DNA of 64,000 nucleotides. It comes from Fodinibacter sp038258215. Its GTDB lineage: Bacteria > Actinomycetota > Actinomycetes > Actinomycetales > Dermatophilaceae. The stretch spans positions 6,617 to 70,616 of the forward strand of contig JBBSQC010000017.1 of NCBI GenBank assembly GCA_038258215.1. Direction: 5' to 3'. Of this stretch, positions 44,027 through 52,086 are shown in pieces (the first letter of the stretch is position 1; every line of letters begins with the position of its first letter). A program made the position numbers and the translations under genes. The notes under the pieces were generated by a model, which was not told where the DNA came from, ran no database searches, and worked only from the letters and a program-made list of their open reading frames with translations.

Positions 44027-47000
44027 CCCACCACCACCGTCTTCGTGTCGGTGGAGGACTTGCCCCAGCCGTCGGTCGTCGTGAGTGTCACGTTGTAGGT
44101 GCCGGGGGCGGCATACGTGTGACTGGGCGCCGAGGACGTGCTCGCGGAGGTCGAGTCGTCGAAGTTCCAGCTGTAGGTGAACGTGTCACCGGCGTTGGGG
44201 TCCGAGGAGCCCGCACCGCTGAAGTTGCACACGAGTCCCTGGCAGTTCGGCGGAGCGATCTTCGCGGTCGGCGCCTGGTTGCCCGCCGGCTCGGTGATCG
44301 TGACCTCAAGGGTGGTGGACGCGGTCGCGTTGTACTCGTCCTTGACGGTGAGGGTCACCGTGAAGGTGCCCGGCGTCGAGTACGTGTACGTCGGGAGCGG
44401 ACCGGAACCGGTGCGCCCGTTGCCGTAGTTCCACGAGTAGGTCAGGGTCGAGACGTTCTCGTCGGTCGACCCGCGGCCGTCGAAGGAGCAGACGTTCGCC
44501 GAGCAGGATCCGGTGGCGCTGGCTACCGGCGGGTTGTTGCTCGGCTGGGTCACCGTCACGTTGACGTCGGGGTTGACCAGCGGGTACTGCCCGTGGGTGT
44601 CGACCGGTCGCACGCGCACCATGTAGGCGCCGGCAGGCAGCACCGGCGAGGTGTACGAGTACTGCGAGCCGGGGGTCCCGGGGCTGGTGAGGAACGCCGT
44701 GACGTAGCGCTCGCCGTTGCTGAACGTGCCGGAGCTGTTCATGAACTGGCCGAGGCTGTTGGAGATCCCCACGTCGAGGCGGGCCAGGCCCACGTCATCG
44801 AACGCCCGACCGCTGACGAAGATCCGGCCGTCGGAGAACGACGACCCCTCGACGGGCTGCCGGAGCGTGTCGCTCAGGTAGGGGTCCGTGTCACCGGGGA
44901 AGACGAGGTAGCGCGCAGTGGCTCCACTCGTCGACTGGTCCTGCTGGCCGGCGGTGTCCACGGCGTACGCCGTGACCCCGTAGGTCCCGGATGCCGGCAG
45001 GTCGGTCGACAGAGTCCACGTCGTGCTGGTGGCGTTCGGGCTGGCCAAGGTGGCCGGCAGGGTCGCGAAGTTGGCCGCCATCGTGCCGTTGGGCTGCACG
45101 TAACGGCGCGTCTCGCTGTCCTGGAGGGCCACCTTCACTGCGGCGACGCCGATGTCGTCGGTCGCGGTGCCTGACAGGTCGAGGTGCAGAACCTCGACCG
45201 ACTGGTCGGTGCCGGTGAAGTCGAGCCGGCCGTCCGGGAACGCGTCCCCGGTCTGCTGCGCGGTGATCGTCAGTCGACCCTGGTTGCTGCCCGACGTGCT
45301 CAGGTCGAGGTTGTCGGTTGCTCCCACGCTGAAGCTGTACGTCCCTGGGGTCAGGGTGAACGGCGTGGTCCAGCTCCAGTTGTAGGTCGCGGCGTTGAGG
45401 TTGAGCGGCGACACGCGGTAGGCGCCGGCGACGACGTCGCGACCCCAGGTGCCGTCGGCGGCCAGGACCTCGCCGGTGGTGGAGTTGCGCAGGGAGATCT
45501 GCACGCTCTTGAGCTGCTGGTCGTCCGTGGCGGTGCCGGCGAACGTCATCGTGCCACCGGGCGTGACGGTCAGGGGGAACGCGCTCGTCGGCGGCGTCTG
45601 CGCCACCGGCGACGTGATCGTCACCGTCGGTGCCACACCCGAGCTCGTCACGTTGAAGTCCCGTACCCCGCTGCGCAGGTCCTGCTGTCCGGCGGTGTCG
45701 ATGGCCGTGGCGGCGACGCGCCACACGCCCTCGTGGGGGACCGTCACGTCGTAGCTCCACGTGGTGCTCGTGGCGTCCGCAGTGTCGGGGTCGACGCTGA
45801 AGCTGGTGAAGGTGGACGACAGGGTGCCGTCCTCCTGGAGATACTTGAGGCTCTCGTCGCGGATCCACAGCGAGATCCTGCGCACCCCGTGGTCGTCCTT
45901 CGCGCTACCGGTCACCGTGAAGCTCGTCGAGCTGATGACCGAGCCCGAGGGGCCCGTCACGCTCGTGGTCGGCGTCTGGTCGTCGAAGCTGAACGTCTCG
46001 AACTTGGTCACTGCCTTGACCGGGTCGCTCGTGCCGTTGGACCCGAACGTCTTAGCCATGACCTGAAGGTCGTGGCTGCCGGTGAAGGTGACGGGCACCG
46101 ACCACGGCGTGACACCGCCCGAGGGGGTGCCGAGCGTGGCGTAGACGTTGTTGTTCTTCGAGCTCCAGGTGACGAGGTCGTCCTGGAGGAAACGCTTGGT
46201 GTCGTGGTCCTGGATCTCGACCTGGACGCGCTTGATCCCCGCCGCGGACTTGGCCGTGCCGGTGAGCGTGACGGGCTCCCCCGCCGTGAAGACGCGGCCC
46301 TCGATGGGCGCGGTGATCGCCGTGTCGGTCGCCGTGGCGGCCGGCAGCTGGCTCAGGTCGAAGAACGCGACACGGCCGGTCTTCACGCCGCCTGCGAGCA
46401 TGCCGTCGCCCCCGCTGAGCAGGCCCTTCGGCGTCGCGAGCAGGGCCTTGTTGCCCTGGAACGCGTTGGAGCCCGGGTTCCACTCCAGCGCCTTGCCCGT
46501 CGCCGGGTTGAGGGCTCCGAGCTGGTTGCGACGGACGACGGAGTCGCCCAGACCGTAACCGGAGAGACCCTGGCCGGTGCCGTAGCCGACGTTGTCCAGG
46601 CCCGGCCACGGGTCGGGAGCGCTCGGCGACTCGTTCCAGTTGAAGTGCCCGCCGATGTAGACGGCCTGCTCGGTGATGGCCACCGAGTAGATCGAGTCGA
46701 ACGCGCGGTGCACCCACAGCGGCTGGGTCATGTCCCCGCCGGAGATGGGGAACGCCACGGCGACGTCGCTGATCGGCGGACGGTCGCCGCCATCAGCGCT
46801 GGACACGACGAAGTACTCGTCGTTGGGCGCGACGTCGCCCCCGTAGAGCCGCTGGATCCCGCCGACGAAGGGCAGGTTGTCGTCCCACAGCCGGGTGCGC
46901 CACGGCAGCAGCGCCTTGCTCGCGGTGTCGATCATTCCGATGCCGTAGCGGTCGTGCCCCGCGATCTGGCGGGCGGTGTGGACGACGAGGAGCTTGGTGT

Positions 47001-47706
47001 TGTCGTGCGTCAGCTTGAGCATGTGCACGGTGAGGGTTCCGCTGACACCGATGCCGCCACTCAGCTGGTTCTGGAAGCCGGTGTCGACGGCGCCGGTGGC
47101 GCCGTTGACGGCCGTCAGGCCAACCATCGGCACGTTGTTCATCGTCTTGAACCGGCCGCCGACGTACAGCGTGGAGTTCGTGGCCGCGAGGGCGTCGACC
47201 GAGGCGCTGGCCGTGGCCGTGAACGAGGTCACCGGCGCGCCGGTCGTCGGGCTGAGCAGCGCGACGTTCTTCTTGCTCACGCCGTTGACCGTCTTGAAGG
47301 AGCCGCCGATGTAGAGCTTGGTGCCGTCGGGGGACACCTCGACCGTGTTGACCTGGCCGCCGGCGATGGTGGGCCGGAAGGTCGTGTCGACGAGGCCGGT
47401 GTCCAGGTTGTAGGCCGCGAGGGAGCGTTGGGAGACGGTCGCCTTGTTGCCCGTCGTGTTCACCAGCGAGGTGAAGCTTCCCGCGATGAACACGCGGTTG
47501 CCGATGTAGGCCATGTCGAAGACCTCACCGGAGCTGATCCGCGGCGTGTCCTTGCGGGGAGTCTGCGGTGCGAGTGCGGAGTGCTGTGGCACCGGTTGAC
47601 CTCCAGGAGGTGGTGCCGCCTGGGCCGCCGGGGTAGCGAGGAGAACACCTCCGAGCGCCATCGCAAGGGAGGTGATGCCCACTCCCATCTTGCGAAACAT
47701 CCTCAT
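44023..47706 (-). CDS. Large secreted protein with beta-propeller-like N-terminus and two C-terminal PKD domains
   Basis: A 1227-residue exported protein. The signal peptide is cleaved after Ala30 (LLATPAAQA). Residues ~35-460 are a repeat-rich region with units such as FDMAYIGNRVFIAGSFTSL and VDALAATNSTLYVGGRFKTM, suggesting beta-propeller blades. The middle (~470-1010) has several Ig-like modules with a recurring pattern (DTAGQQD at three places). Two PKD domains close the chain, with Cys pairs (GSCSANVC, NCQGLVC). It has no wall-anchor motif, so it may be released. The role is unknown; adhesion or surface-polymer binding is inferred. An alternative start is two codons downstream. Confidence 0.78.
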   Translation of the reverse strand: MRMFRKMGVGITSLAMALGGVLLATPAAQAAPPPGGQPVPQHSALAPQTPRKDTPRISSGEVFDMAYIGNRVFIAGSFTSLVNTTGNKATVSQRSLAAYNLDTGLVDTTFRPTIAGGQVNTVEVSPDGTKLYIGGSFKTVNGVSKKNVALLSPTTGAPVTSFTATASASVDALAATNSTLYVGGRFKTMNNVPMVGLTAVNGATGAVDTGFQNQLSGGIGVSGTLTVHMLKLTHDNTKLLVVHTARQIAGHDRYGIGMIDTASKALLPWRTRLWDDNLPFVGGIQRLYGGDVAPNDEYFVVSSADGGDRPPISDVAVAFPISGGDMTQPLWVHRAFDSIYSVAITEQAVYIGGHFNWNESPSAPDPWPGLDNVGYGTGQGLSGYGLGDSVVRRNQLGALNPATGKALEWNPGSNAFQGNKALLATPKGLLSGGDGMLAGGVKTGRVAFFDLSQLPAATATDTAITAPIEGRVFTAGEPVTLTGTAKSAAGIKRVQVEIQDHDTKRFLQDDLVTWSSKNNNVYATLGTPSGGVTPWSVPVTFTGSHDLQVMAKTFGSNGTSDPVKAVTKFETFSFDDQTPTTSVTGPSGSVISSTSFTVTGSAKDDHGVRRISLWIRDESLKYLQEDGTLSSTFTSFSVDPDTADATSTTWSYDVTVPHEGVWRVAATAIDTAGQQDLRSGVRDFNVTSSGVAPTVTITSPVAQTPPTSAFPLTVTPGGTMTFAGTATDDQQLKSVQISLRNSTTGEVLAADGTWGRDVVAGAYRVSPLNLNAATYNWSWTTPFTLTPGTYSFSVGATDNLDLSTSGSNQGRLTITAQQTGDAFPDGRLDFTGTDQSVEVLHLDLSGTATDDIGVAAVKVALQDSETRRYVQPNGTMAANFATLPATLASPNATSTTWTLSTDLPASGTYGVTAYAVDTAGQQDQSTSGATARYLVFPGDTDPYLSDTLRQPVEGSSFSDGRIFVSGRAFDDVGLARLDVGISNSLGQFMNSSGTFSNGERYVTAFLTSPGTPGSQYSYTSPVLPAGAYMVRVRPVDTHGQYPLVNPDVNVTVTQPSNNPPVASATGSCSANVCSFDGRGSTDENVSTLTYSWNYGNGRTGSGPLPTYTYSTPGTFTVTLTVKDEYNATASTTLEVTITEPAGNQAPTAKIAPPNCQGLVCNFSGAGSSDPNAGDTFTYSWNFDDSTSASTSSAPSHTYAAPGTYNVTLTTTDGWGKSSTDTKTVVVG

Positions 47707-47774
47707 GCCGACCAACTTCCCGACGTCTCCGTCACCTGTCGGGAACCACCTGTTGGCAGTTCCGCCTGCGCGGC

Positions 47775-47780
47775 ACAGTA
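47775..47780 (-). promoter_or_regulatory. Candidate promoter of the PKD-protein gene
   Basis: TACTGT on the minus strand, about 68 bases before the start; a classical leadered transcript would result. Confidence 0.4.
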
Positions 47781-47837
47781 GGGTCCCCGGGCCGCTGCTC
47801 GCAGGCAAACGTGGAAGTGCGATCCGAATGGATGGTC

Positions 47838-47876
47838 CCGGTGGCGCGGATGCCGGAGTCCCGGCCGCGCCACCGG
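47838..47876. terminator. 12-bp hairpin downstream of the stress-protein operon
   Basis: The arms CCGGTGGCGCGG (47838-47849) and CCGCGCCACCGG (47865-47876) form a perfect stem with a 15-base loop between the usp stop and the PKD-gene promoter. Confidence 0.6.
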
Positions 47877-47934
47877 CCCGAAGCAGGCCCTGTCGGGCCC
47901 ATCGAGCAGCGCGTGGTCAGCCGGCGACCGACGC

Positions 47935-47953
47935 CTCCCAGTCGCGCTGGGAG
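47935..47953 (-). terminator. Short hairpin after usp
   Basis: CTCCCAG and CTGGGAG arms with a 5-base loop, about 14 bases after the usp stop. Confidence 0.45.
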
Positions 47954-47966
47954 CGGACGCGGTGCG

Positions 47967-48851
47967 TCACGGGACGACGATCGCCGGCACCGGGCAGTGC
48001 CGCAGGATCTTGGCCGCGCTCGAGCCGAGGAAGATCCTGGAGAAGGTGCCGGTGGACGACGAGCCGACCACCAAGACGTCCTGGCGGTGCCAGGGGATCT
48101 CGTCCATCGCCTCGGCCCAGGAGCGCCCGATCGCCGTGGTGCTCTCCACGTGTTCGGGAAGCTGATCCTCCGCCAGGGCGGCCAGCGCCGACACCTGGGC
48201 GGAGCGGTTCTGCTCCATCCACCCCTCGAGGACCATCTGCTCGGCGCCACTGATCTCCGGGGGGTACATGCGCTTGCCCCGCACACCGAAGGTGACCACC
48301 CGGAGGTCGGAACCGGTCTGGCGACAGATCTCCGCGGTGCGGGCCAGGGTGTTGCGTGAGGAGTCGTCACCGCGGAAGGCGCAGGTGGCACGCAGGATGC
48401 GCGTGCCCCGGGCGGGGTGGTAGCCGCGGGGTACCACGGCGACCGGAACCGGCGAGGAGTGCAGCAGCCGGTCGGCCTTGGAGCCGAGGGTGATGTGCCC
48501 GGAGGCGCCGTGCTGCGCCGAACCCACGACGACGATGCTCGCCCCCTGCTCCTCGGCCTGGTCCAGGAGGGCCTGGGGGACCGAGCGGGCGGGCACGCTG
48601 ACCGTCTCCACCTCGAGGCCCCCACCGTCGTGGTCGAGGATCTCCCTGGCCTCGCGCAGCGCGGTCTCACCCTGGCTCGTGGACCACTGCTCGTACTCCC
48701 GGTCGGCGCCGCGGGCCACTGGCGTGGGCCAGCTGCCGGGCACCACCGACACGATGCGCACGGGCTGCGGGTCGGCCCGGGCCAGCTGGGCCGCGAACTC
48801 GAGCACGCCGCTGTCGACGTGCCACGGGCTGTGACCGACGACGTACGTCAT
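47967..48851 (-). CDS. Tandem universal stress protein (two UspA domains)
   Basis: A 294-residue protein with two UspA-fold halves. Each ends with the ATP-binding pattern G-x2-G-x9-G-[ST]: VVVGSAQHGASGHITLGSKADRLLHSSPVPVAVVP and VLVVGSSSTGTFSRIFLGSSAAKILRHCPVPAIVVP. UspA proteins bind ATP and aid survival under starvation or hypoxia. The start overlaps the stop of the upstream permease gene (ATGA), so the pair is one operon; the stress protein may modulate or sense transport, as noted for some transporter-linked Usp proteins. Confidence 0.9.
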   Translation of the reverse strand: MTYVVGHSPWHVDSGVLEFAAQLARADPQPVRIVSVVPGSWPTPVARGADREYEQWSTSQGETALREAREILDHDGGGLEVETVSVPARSVPQALLDQAEEQGASIVVVGSAQHGASGHITLGSKADRLLHSSPVPVAVVPRGYHPARGTRILRATCAFRGDDSSRNTLARTAEICRQTGSDLRVVTFGVRGKRMYPPEISGAEQMVLEGWMEQNRSAQVSALAALAEDQLPEHVESTTAIGRSWAEAMDEIPWHRQDVLVVGSSSTGTFSRIFLGSSAAKILRHCPVPAIVVP

Positions 48852-50332
48852 TCCACGTCCACCCGCCGCCCACCGGGCTCGGCGATCTCCTCGAGCGAGG
48901 TGTAGGTGTTGAGCTTCGCGTGGTACCTGCCGTAGGCGAAGTAGAACGCGATGCACAGCGCCAGCCAGGTCAGGAAGATGATCCAGGTGATCGCGGCCAG
49001 GCCCCACATGATGTAGACGCACACCACCACCGTGAGGACAGGGGTCACCGGGTAGCCCGGGATCGTGAAGGGTCTCTCGAGGTCGGGGTGGGTCCGGCGC
49101 AGCACGATGATGCCGATGGCGACCACGGAGAACGCCATGAGGGTGCCGATCGACACGGTGTCCCAGAGGTAGACGGCCGGCACGAACCCGCCGATGAGCG
49201 CGACGATGACCGACACGAAGACCGTGTTGAAGGCTGGGGTCTGGGTGCGGGGGTTCACCTCGGTGAAGCGGTGCGGGATGAGCCCGTCCCGGCCGATGGC
49301 GAACAGGATGCGCGTCTGCCCGTAGAGGGTGACCAGCGTGACCGAGAAGATCGAGATGACGGCGCCGGCGGCGAGGACGGTGCTCCAGATCTCGTTGCCC
49401 GTGATGTCCTTGAGGATCTGGGCCAGCCCCGCCTCACCCGCGGCATCGCTCGCGAAGAACGCGACCGGCTTGGCCGCCAGGCCCGCCGCGGCGACAGCGA
49501 CGTAGACACCGGAGACGATGAGCAGGGCGCCGATGATCGCGCGTGGGAGCGCCCGCTGCGGGTCCTTGACCTCCTCTCCCGCCGTGGCCACGGCATCCAA
49601 CCCGATGAAGGAGAAGAAGATCGTGCCTGCGGCGGCGCTGATCCCGCCGATCCCCATGGCCCAGAAGTTGGAGAAGTGGTTGGAGTCGAAGGCCGTGAAG
49701 CCGAGCACGACGAACAGCACCAGCACCGCGAGCTTGATGAGCACCATGGCGGCGTTGATCTTGGCCGACTCGGTGGCCCCACGCAGCAGGAGGGTCATGC
49801 ACAGGAGGACGAGGACGACGGCCGGAAGGTTGATCAGGCCGGTGGTGCCGCCGTCGCCGTCGGGGATGGGGGAGAAGGAGAGGGCATCGGGCAGGTGCCA
49901 GCCGATGACCGACTCGGTGAGCTCGTTGAAGTAGCCGCTCCAGCCGACCGCGACCGCCCCGGTGGCCACGCCGTACTCCAGCAGCACGCAGCCGGCGATG
50001 ATGACCGCGACGAACTCCCCGAGCGCGTGGTAGGCGTAGGAGTAGGTCGAGCCGCTGACCGGGATGGCGCTGGCCAGCTCTGCGTAGCACAGGGCCGAGA
50101 GGCCCGCCGCCAGGCCGGCGATGAGGAAGCTGATGAGCACGGCCGGCCCGGCCTTGGGCACCGCCTCCCCGAGCACGAAGAAGATGCCGGTGCCGACCGT
50201 GGCGCCCACCCCGAACATCATGAGCTGGAACGTCGTCAGGTTGCGGGCCAGCTCCTCGCCCTCGTGGGAGTGGGTCTGGAAGGCGATCGGCTTCCGGCGC
50301 ACGAGCTGTTCCCTGAGTGCGGGCCTGGTCAT
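48848..50332 (-). CDS. APC-family cationic amino acid permease (CAT/YfnA-like)
   Basis: A 494-residue transporter with about 12 hydrophobic helices. The N-terminal helix-1 motif MMFGVGATVGTGIFFVLG carries the substrate-binding G-[SA]-x-[IV]-G-[ST]-G-I-F element of the APC family, and SGVY/SFIGLDAVATAGEEVKDPQRALPRAI is the typical loop between helices 6-7. Candidate substrates are cationic or other amino acids. The ATG at 50332 has an AGGGAAG site. It is the first gene of the permease-usp operon. Confidence 0.9.
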   Translation of the reverse strand: MTRPALREQLVRRKPIAFQTHSHEGEELARNLTTFQLMMFGVGATVGTGIFFVLGEAVPKAGPAVLISFLIAGLAAGLSALCYAELASAIPVSGSTYSYAYHALGEFVAVIIAGCVLLEYGVATGAVAVGWSGYFNELTESVIGWHLPDALSFSPIPDGDGGTTGLINLPAVVLVLLCMTLLLRGATESAKINAAMVLIKLAVLVLFVVLGFTAFDSNHFSNFWAMGIGGISAAAGTIFFSFIGLDAVATAGEEVKDPQRALPRAIIGALLIVSGVYVAVAAAGLAAKPVAFFASDAAGEAGLAQILKDITGNEIWSTVLAAGAVISIFSVTLVTLYGQTRILFAIGRDGLIPHRFTEVNPRTQTPAFNTVFVSVIVALIGGFVPAVYLWDTVSIGTLMAFSVVAIGIIVLRRTHPDLERPFTIPGYPVTPVLTVVVCVYIMWGLAAITWIIFLTWLALCIAFYFAYGRYHAKLNTYTSLEEIAEPGGRRVDVE

Positions 50333-50410
50333 GGGCTTCCCTTTCACCGGTGGGTGAGGCCTGATCGGCTCACAGGCTAGTGGCGTGGGTCACATCGCGC
50401 CACAGATGGA

Positions 50411-50416
50411 TACCGT
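50411..50416 (+). promoter_or_regulatory. Leaderless -10 box of the DDAH gene
   Basis: TACCGT, six bases before the GTG at 50423. Confidence 0.6.
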
Positions 50417-50422
50417 GGGGGC

Positions 50423-51190
50423 GTGAGCACTCCGACGGCCCTCGTCCGCCCTCCGGGTCCGCGCCTCGCCGAGGGGCTCGTGACCCACGTGGACCGCGTG
50501 CCGGTCGACGTCGACCTCGCCCGGGCGCAGTGGGCGGGCTACGTCGACGCCTTGCGCCAGGCGGGGTGGGAGGTGGCCGAGGTGTCCGCCGCGGACGACT
50601 GCCCGGACGCGGTGTTCATCGAGGATGCCGTTGTCGTGCACGATGACCTTGCGGTGGTCACCCGCCCGGGCGCACCCGAGCGGCGCGGTGAGCGGGCGGG
50701 GGCCGAGGCGGCTGCCCGCGACCTCGGCCTGCGCATCGCGAGGATCACCGGGCCCGGCACCCTCGACGGCGGCGACGTGCTGCGGGCCGGGGGAACGGCA
50801 TACGTCGGACTGGGGGGTCGGACCAACGAGGCGGGTGCACACCAGCTAGGAATCCATCTGCGGGAGTTTGGTGTTCGCGTGCAGACCGTGCCGGTGACCC
50901 GCGTGCTGCACCTGAAGTCCGCGGTGACGGCGCTGCCCGACGGCACCGTGATCGGATGGGAGCCCGTGGTGGACGACCCCGCTGCCTTCGCCTCCTACGA
51001 GGACGTGCCCGAGGAGCCGGGAGCGCACGTGGTGCTGCTCGGCGAGGGGCACCTGCTGATGGCCGCAAGTGCGCCGGTCACCGCCCGGCGCTTCCGCGAC
51101 CGGGGGCTCACCGTGACGACCGTGGACATCTCCGAGTTCGAGAAGCTCGAGGGCTGTGTCACCTGCCTGTCGGTGCGCGTGCGGGGGTGA
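50423..51190 (+). CDS. Dimethylarginine dimethylaminohydrolase-like (DDAH) hydrolase
   Basis: A 255-residue guanidino-group-modifying enzyme. Conserved substrate residues appear as VFIEDAVVVHDDLAVVTRPG and TLDGGDVLRAGGTAYVGLGGRTNEAGAHQL, with His162-region LHLKSAVTALPDG, and the catalytic Cys is probably Cys248 in EGCVTCLSVRV. DDAHs cleave methylated arginine to citrulline and an amine; N-omega-hydroxyarginine or other arginines are possible substrates. It overlaps the following GNAT gene by four bases. Confidence 0.88.
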   Translation: MSTPTALVRPPGPRLAEGLVTHVDRVPVDVDLARAQWAGYVDALRQAGWEVAEVSAADDCPDAVFIEDAVVVHDDLAVVTRPGAPERRGERAGAEAAARDLGLRIARITGPGTLDGGDVLRAGGTAYVGLGGRTNEAGAHQLGIHLREFGVRVQTVPVTRVLHLKSAVTALPDGTVIGWEPVVDDPAAFASYEDVPEEPGAHVVLLGEGHLLMAASAPVTARRFRDRGLTVTTVDISEFEKLEGCVTCLSVRVRG

Positions 51191-51897
51191 CCACCTCGCC
51201 CTCTGGGGGCGGCCACGTCCTCGACGACATTGCGTGGCACGCACTCAGCGGACCCCAGTCCCACCTCGCGGTCAGCGCTGCGGGGGGAGTGGCGCGCCGC
51301 TACCGGGACGAGATCGGGCCGTTCTGCGGAGTCGAACGGCTCGACGGTCACGGGTGGGAGGCCCTCGCCGAGCTCGTCGGAGCGCGTGGGGTCGCCGTCT
51401 TCCTCCGTGGTGCCGTCGAAGCCCCACCGCAGGGGTGGACCGAGCTGCTGCGGGAGGAGGCCTCGCAGTGGGTGGCCGGTGATCTCGTCGACCCACTCGC
51501 CGGCCACGACGTCGTCGAGCTGGGCGCTGCCGACTCCCCGGAGATGGTGCGCCTCGCCGCCGAGACCGAGCCGGGCCCGTTCGGAACCGAGAGCCACCTC
51601 ACCGGACGGTGGTTCGGAGTGCGTCGGGAGGGTCGACTGGTCGCGATGGCCGGGGAACGGATGCGCGTGCCCGGCTGGGGCGAGGTCTCCGGTGTGTGTG
51701 TCGACGTGTCGGTGCGCGGCGAAGGTCTCGGCGCCGTGGTCACTGTGGCTGCGGCCCACGCCATCGCCGCACGCGGGGACCGGCCCATCCTGCACGTGCG
51801 TCAGGGCAACGAGGGGGCCGGTCGGCTCTACTCCCGAATCGGGTTCGTCGTGCGTCGGCCCGTGGTCGTCGCCGTGCTCCGGCGGGACACGTCCTGA
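51187..51897 (+). CDS. GNAT N-acetyltransferase (FR47-like)
   Basis: A 236-residue protein with a C-terminal GNAT domain: VSGVCVDVSVRGEGLGAVVTVAAAHAIAARG carries the acetyl-CoA loop, and NEGAGRLYSRIGFVVRRPVVV is the final strand-helix. The N-terminal half is less conserved. The GTG at 51187 overlaps the DDAH stop (GTGA), suggesting a two-gene operon. The substrate is unknown. Confidence 0.82.
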   Translation: MTTSPSGGGHVLDDIAWHALSGPQSHLAVSAAGGVARRYRDEIGPFCGVERLDGHGWEALAELVGARGVAVFLRGAVEAPPQGWTELLREEASQWVAGDLVDPLAGHDVVELGAADSPEMVRLAAETEPGPFGTESHLTGRWFGVRREGRLVAMAGERMRVPGWGEVSGVCVDVSVRGEGLGAVVTVAAAHAIAARGDRPILHVRQGNEGAGRLYSRIGFVVRRPVVVAVLRRDTS

Positions 51898-51953
51898 GGG
51901 TCCGGATCGTGGCCTGCCGCGAACGGGGGGTTGGCGGGATGCCGGGCACGCGG

Positions 51954-51959
51954 CATACT
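51954..51959 (+). promoter_or_regulatory. -10 box of the leuA leader
   Basis: CATACT, seven bases before the leader-peptide GTG at 51967. Confidence 0.4.
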
Positions 51960-51966
51960 CGTCTTC

Positions 51967-52011
51967 GTGCACCAGCACCTGCTCCTCCTTCGCTGCCGCG
52001 ACGGGGCCTGA
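51967..52011 (+). CDS. leuA leader peptide (attenuation), VHQHLLLLRCRDGA
   Basis: A 14-residue open frame that begins with GTG just after a -10 box and has four consecutive leucine codons (CTG CTC CTC CTT), 75 bases before leuA. This is the layout of actinobacterial leu attenuation leaders: ribosome stalling on the Leu codons would change folding of the downstream leader. A hairpin 51998-52031 overlaps its end. Confidence 0.75.
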   Translation: MHQHLLLLRCRDGA

Positions 52012-52031
52012 CACCGGCCGCCCCTCGTCGC
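51998..52031 (+). promoter_or_regulatory. Candidate attenuator hairpin of leuA
   Basis: The arms GCGACGGGGC (51998-52007) and GCCCCTCGTCGC (52020-52031) pair apart from a two-base bulge in the right arm. The left arm lies in the leader peptide's last codons. Whether this is the terminator or an antiterminator partner cannot be settled by eye. Confidence 0.4.
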
Positions 52032-52086
52032 GGAGTCCGCTGTGCCCCGGCCGCACCCGCAGACGAGACGAAGGCGTGAGAGAGCG

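Noticed and set aside
45184..47781. 865-codon plus-strand frame opposite the PKD-protein gene
   Set aside because: The minus-strand frame has a signal peptide and PKD domains; the plus-strand product is featureless.
47707..47966. Riboswitch before the large secreted protein gene
   Set aside because: Two hairpins are there, but they fit terminators of the upstream stress operon; no known riboswitch core was recognised.
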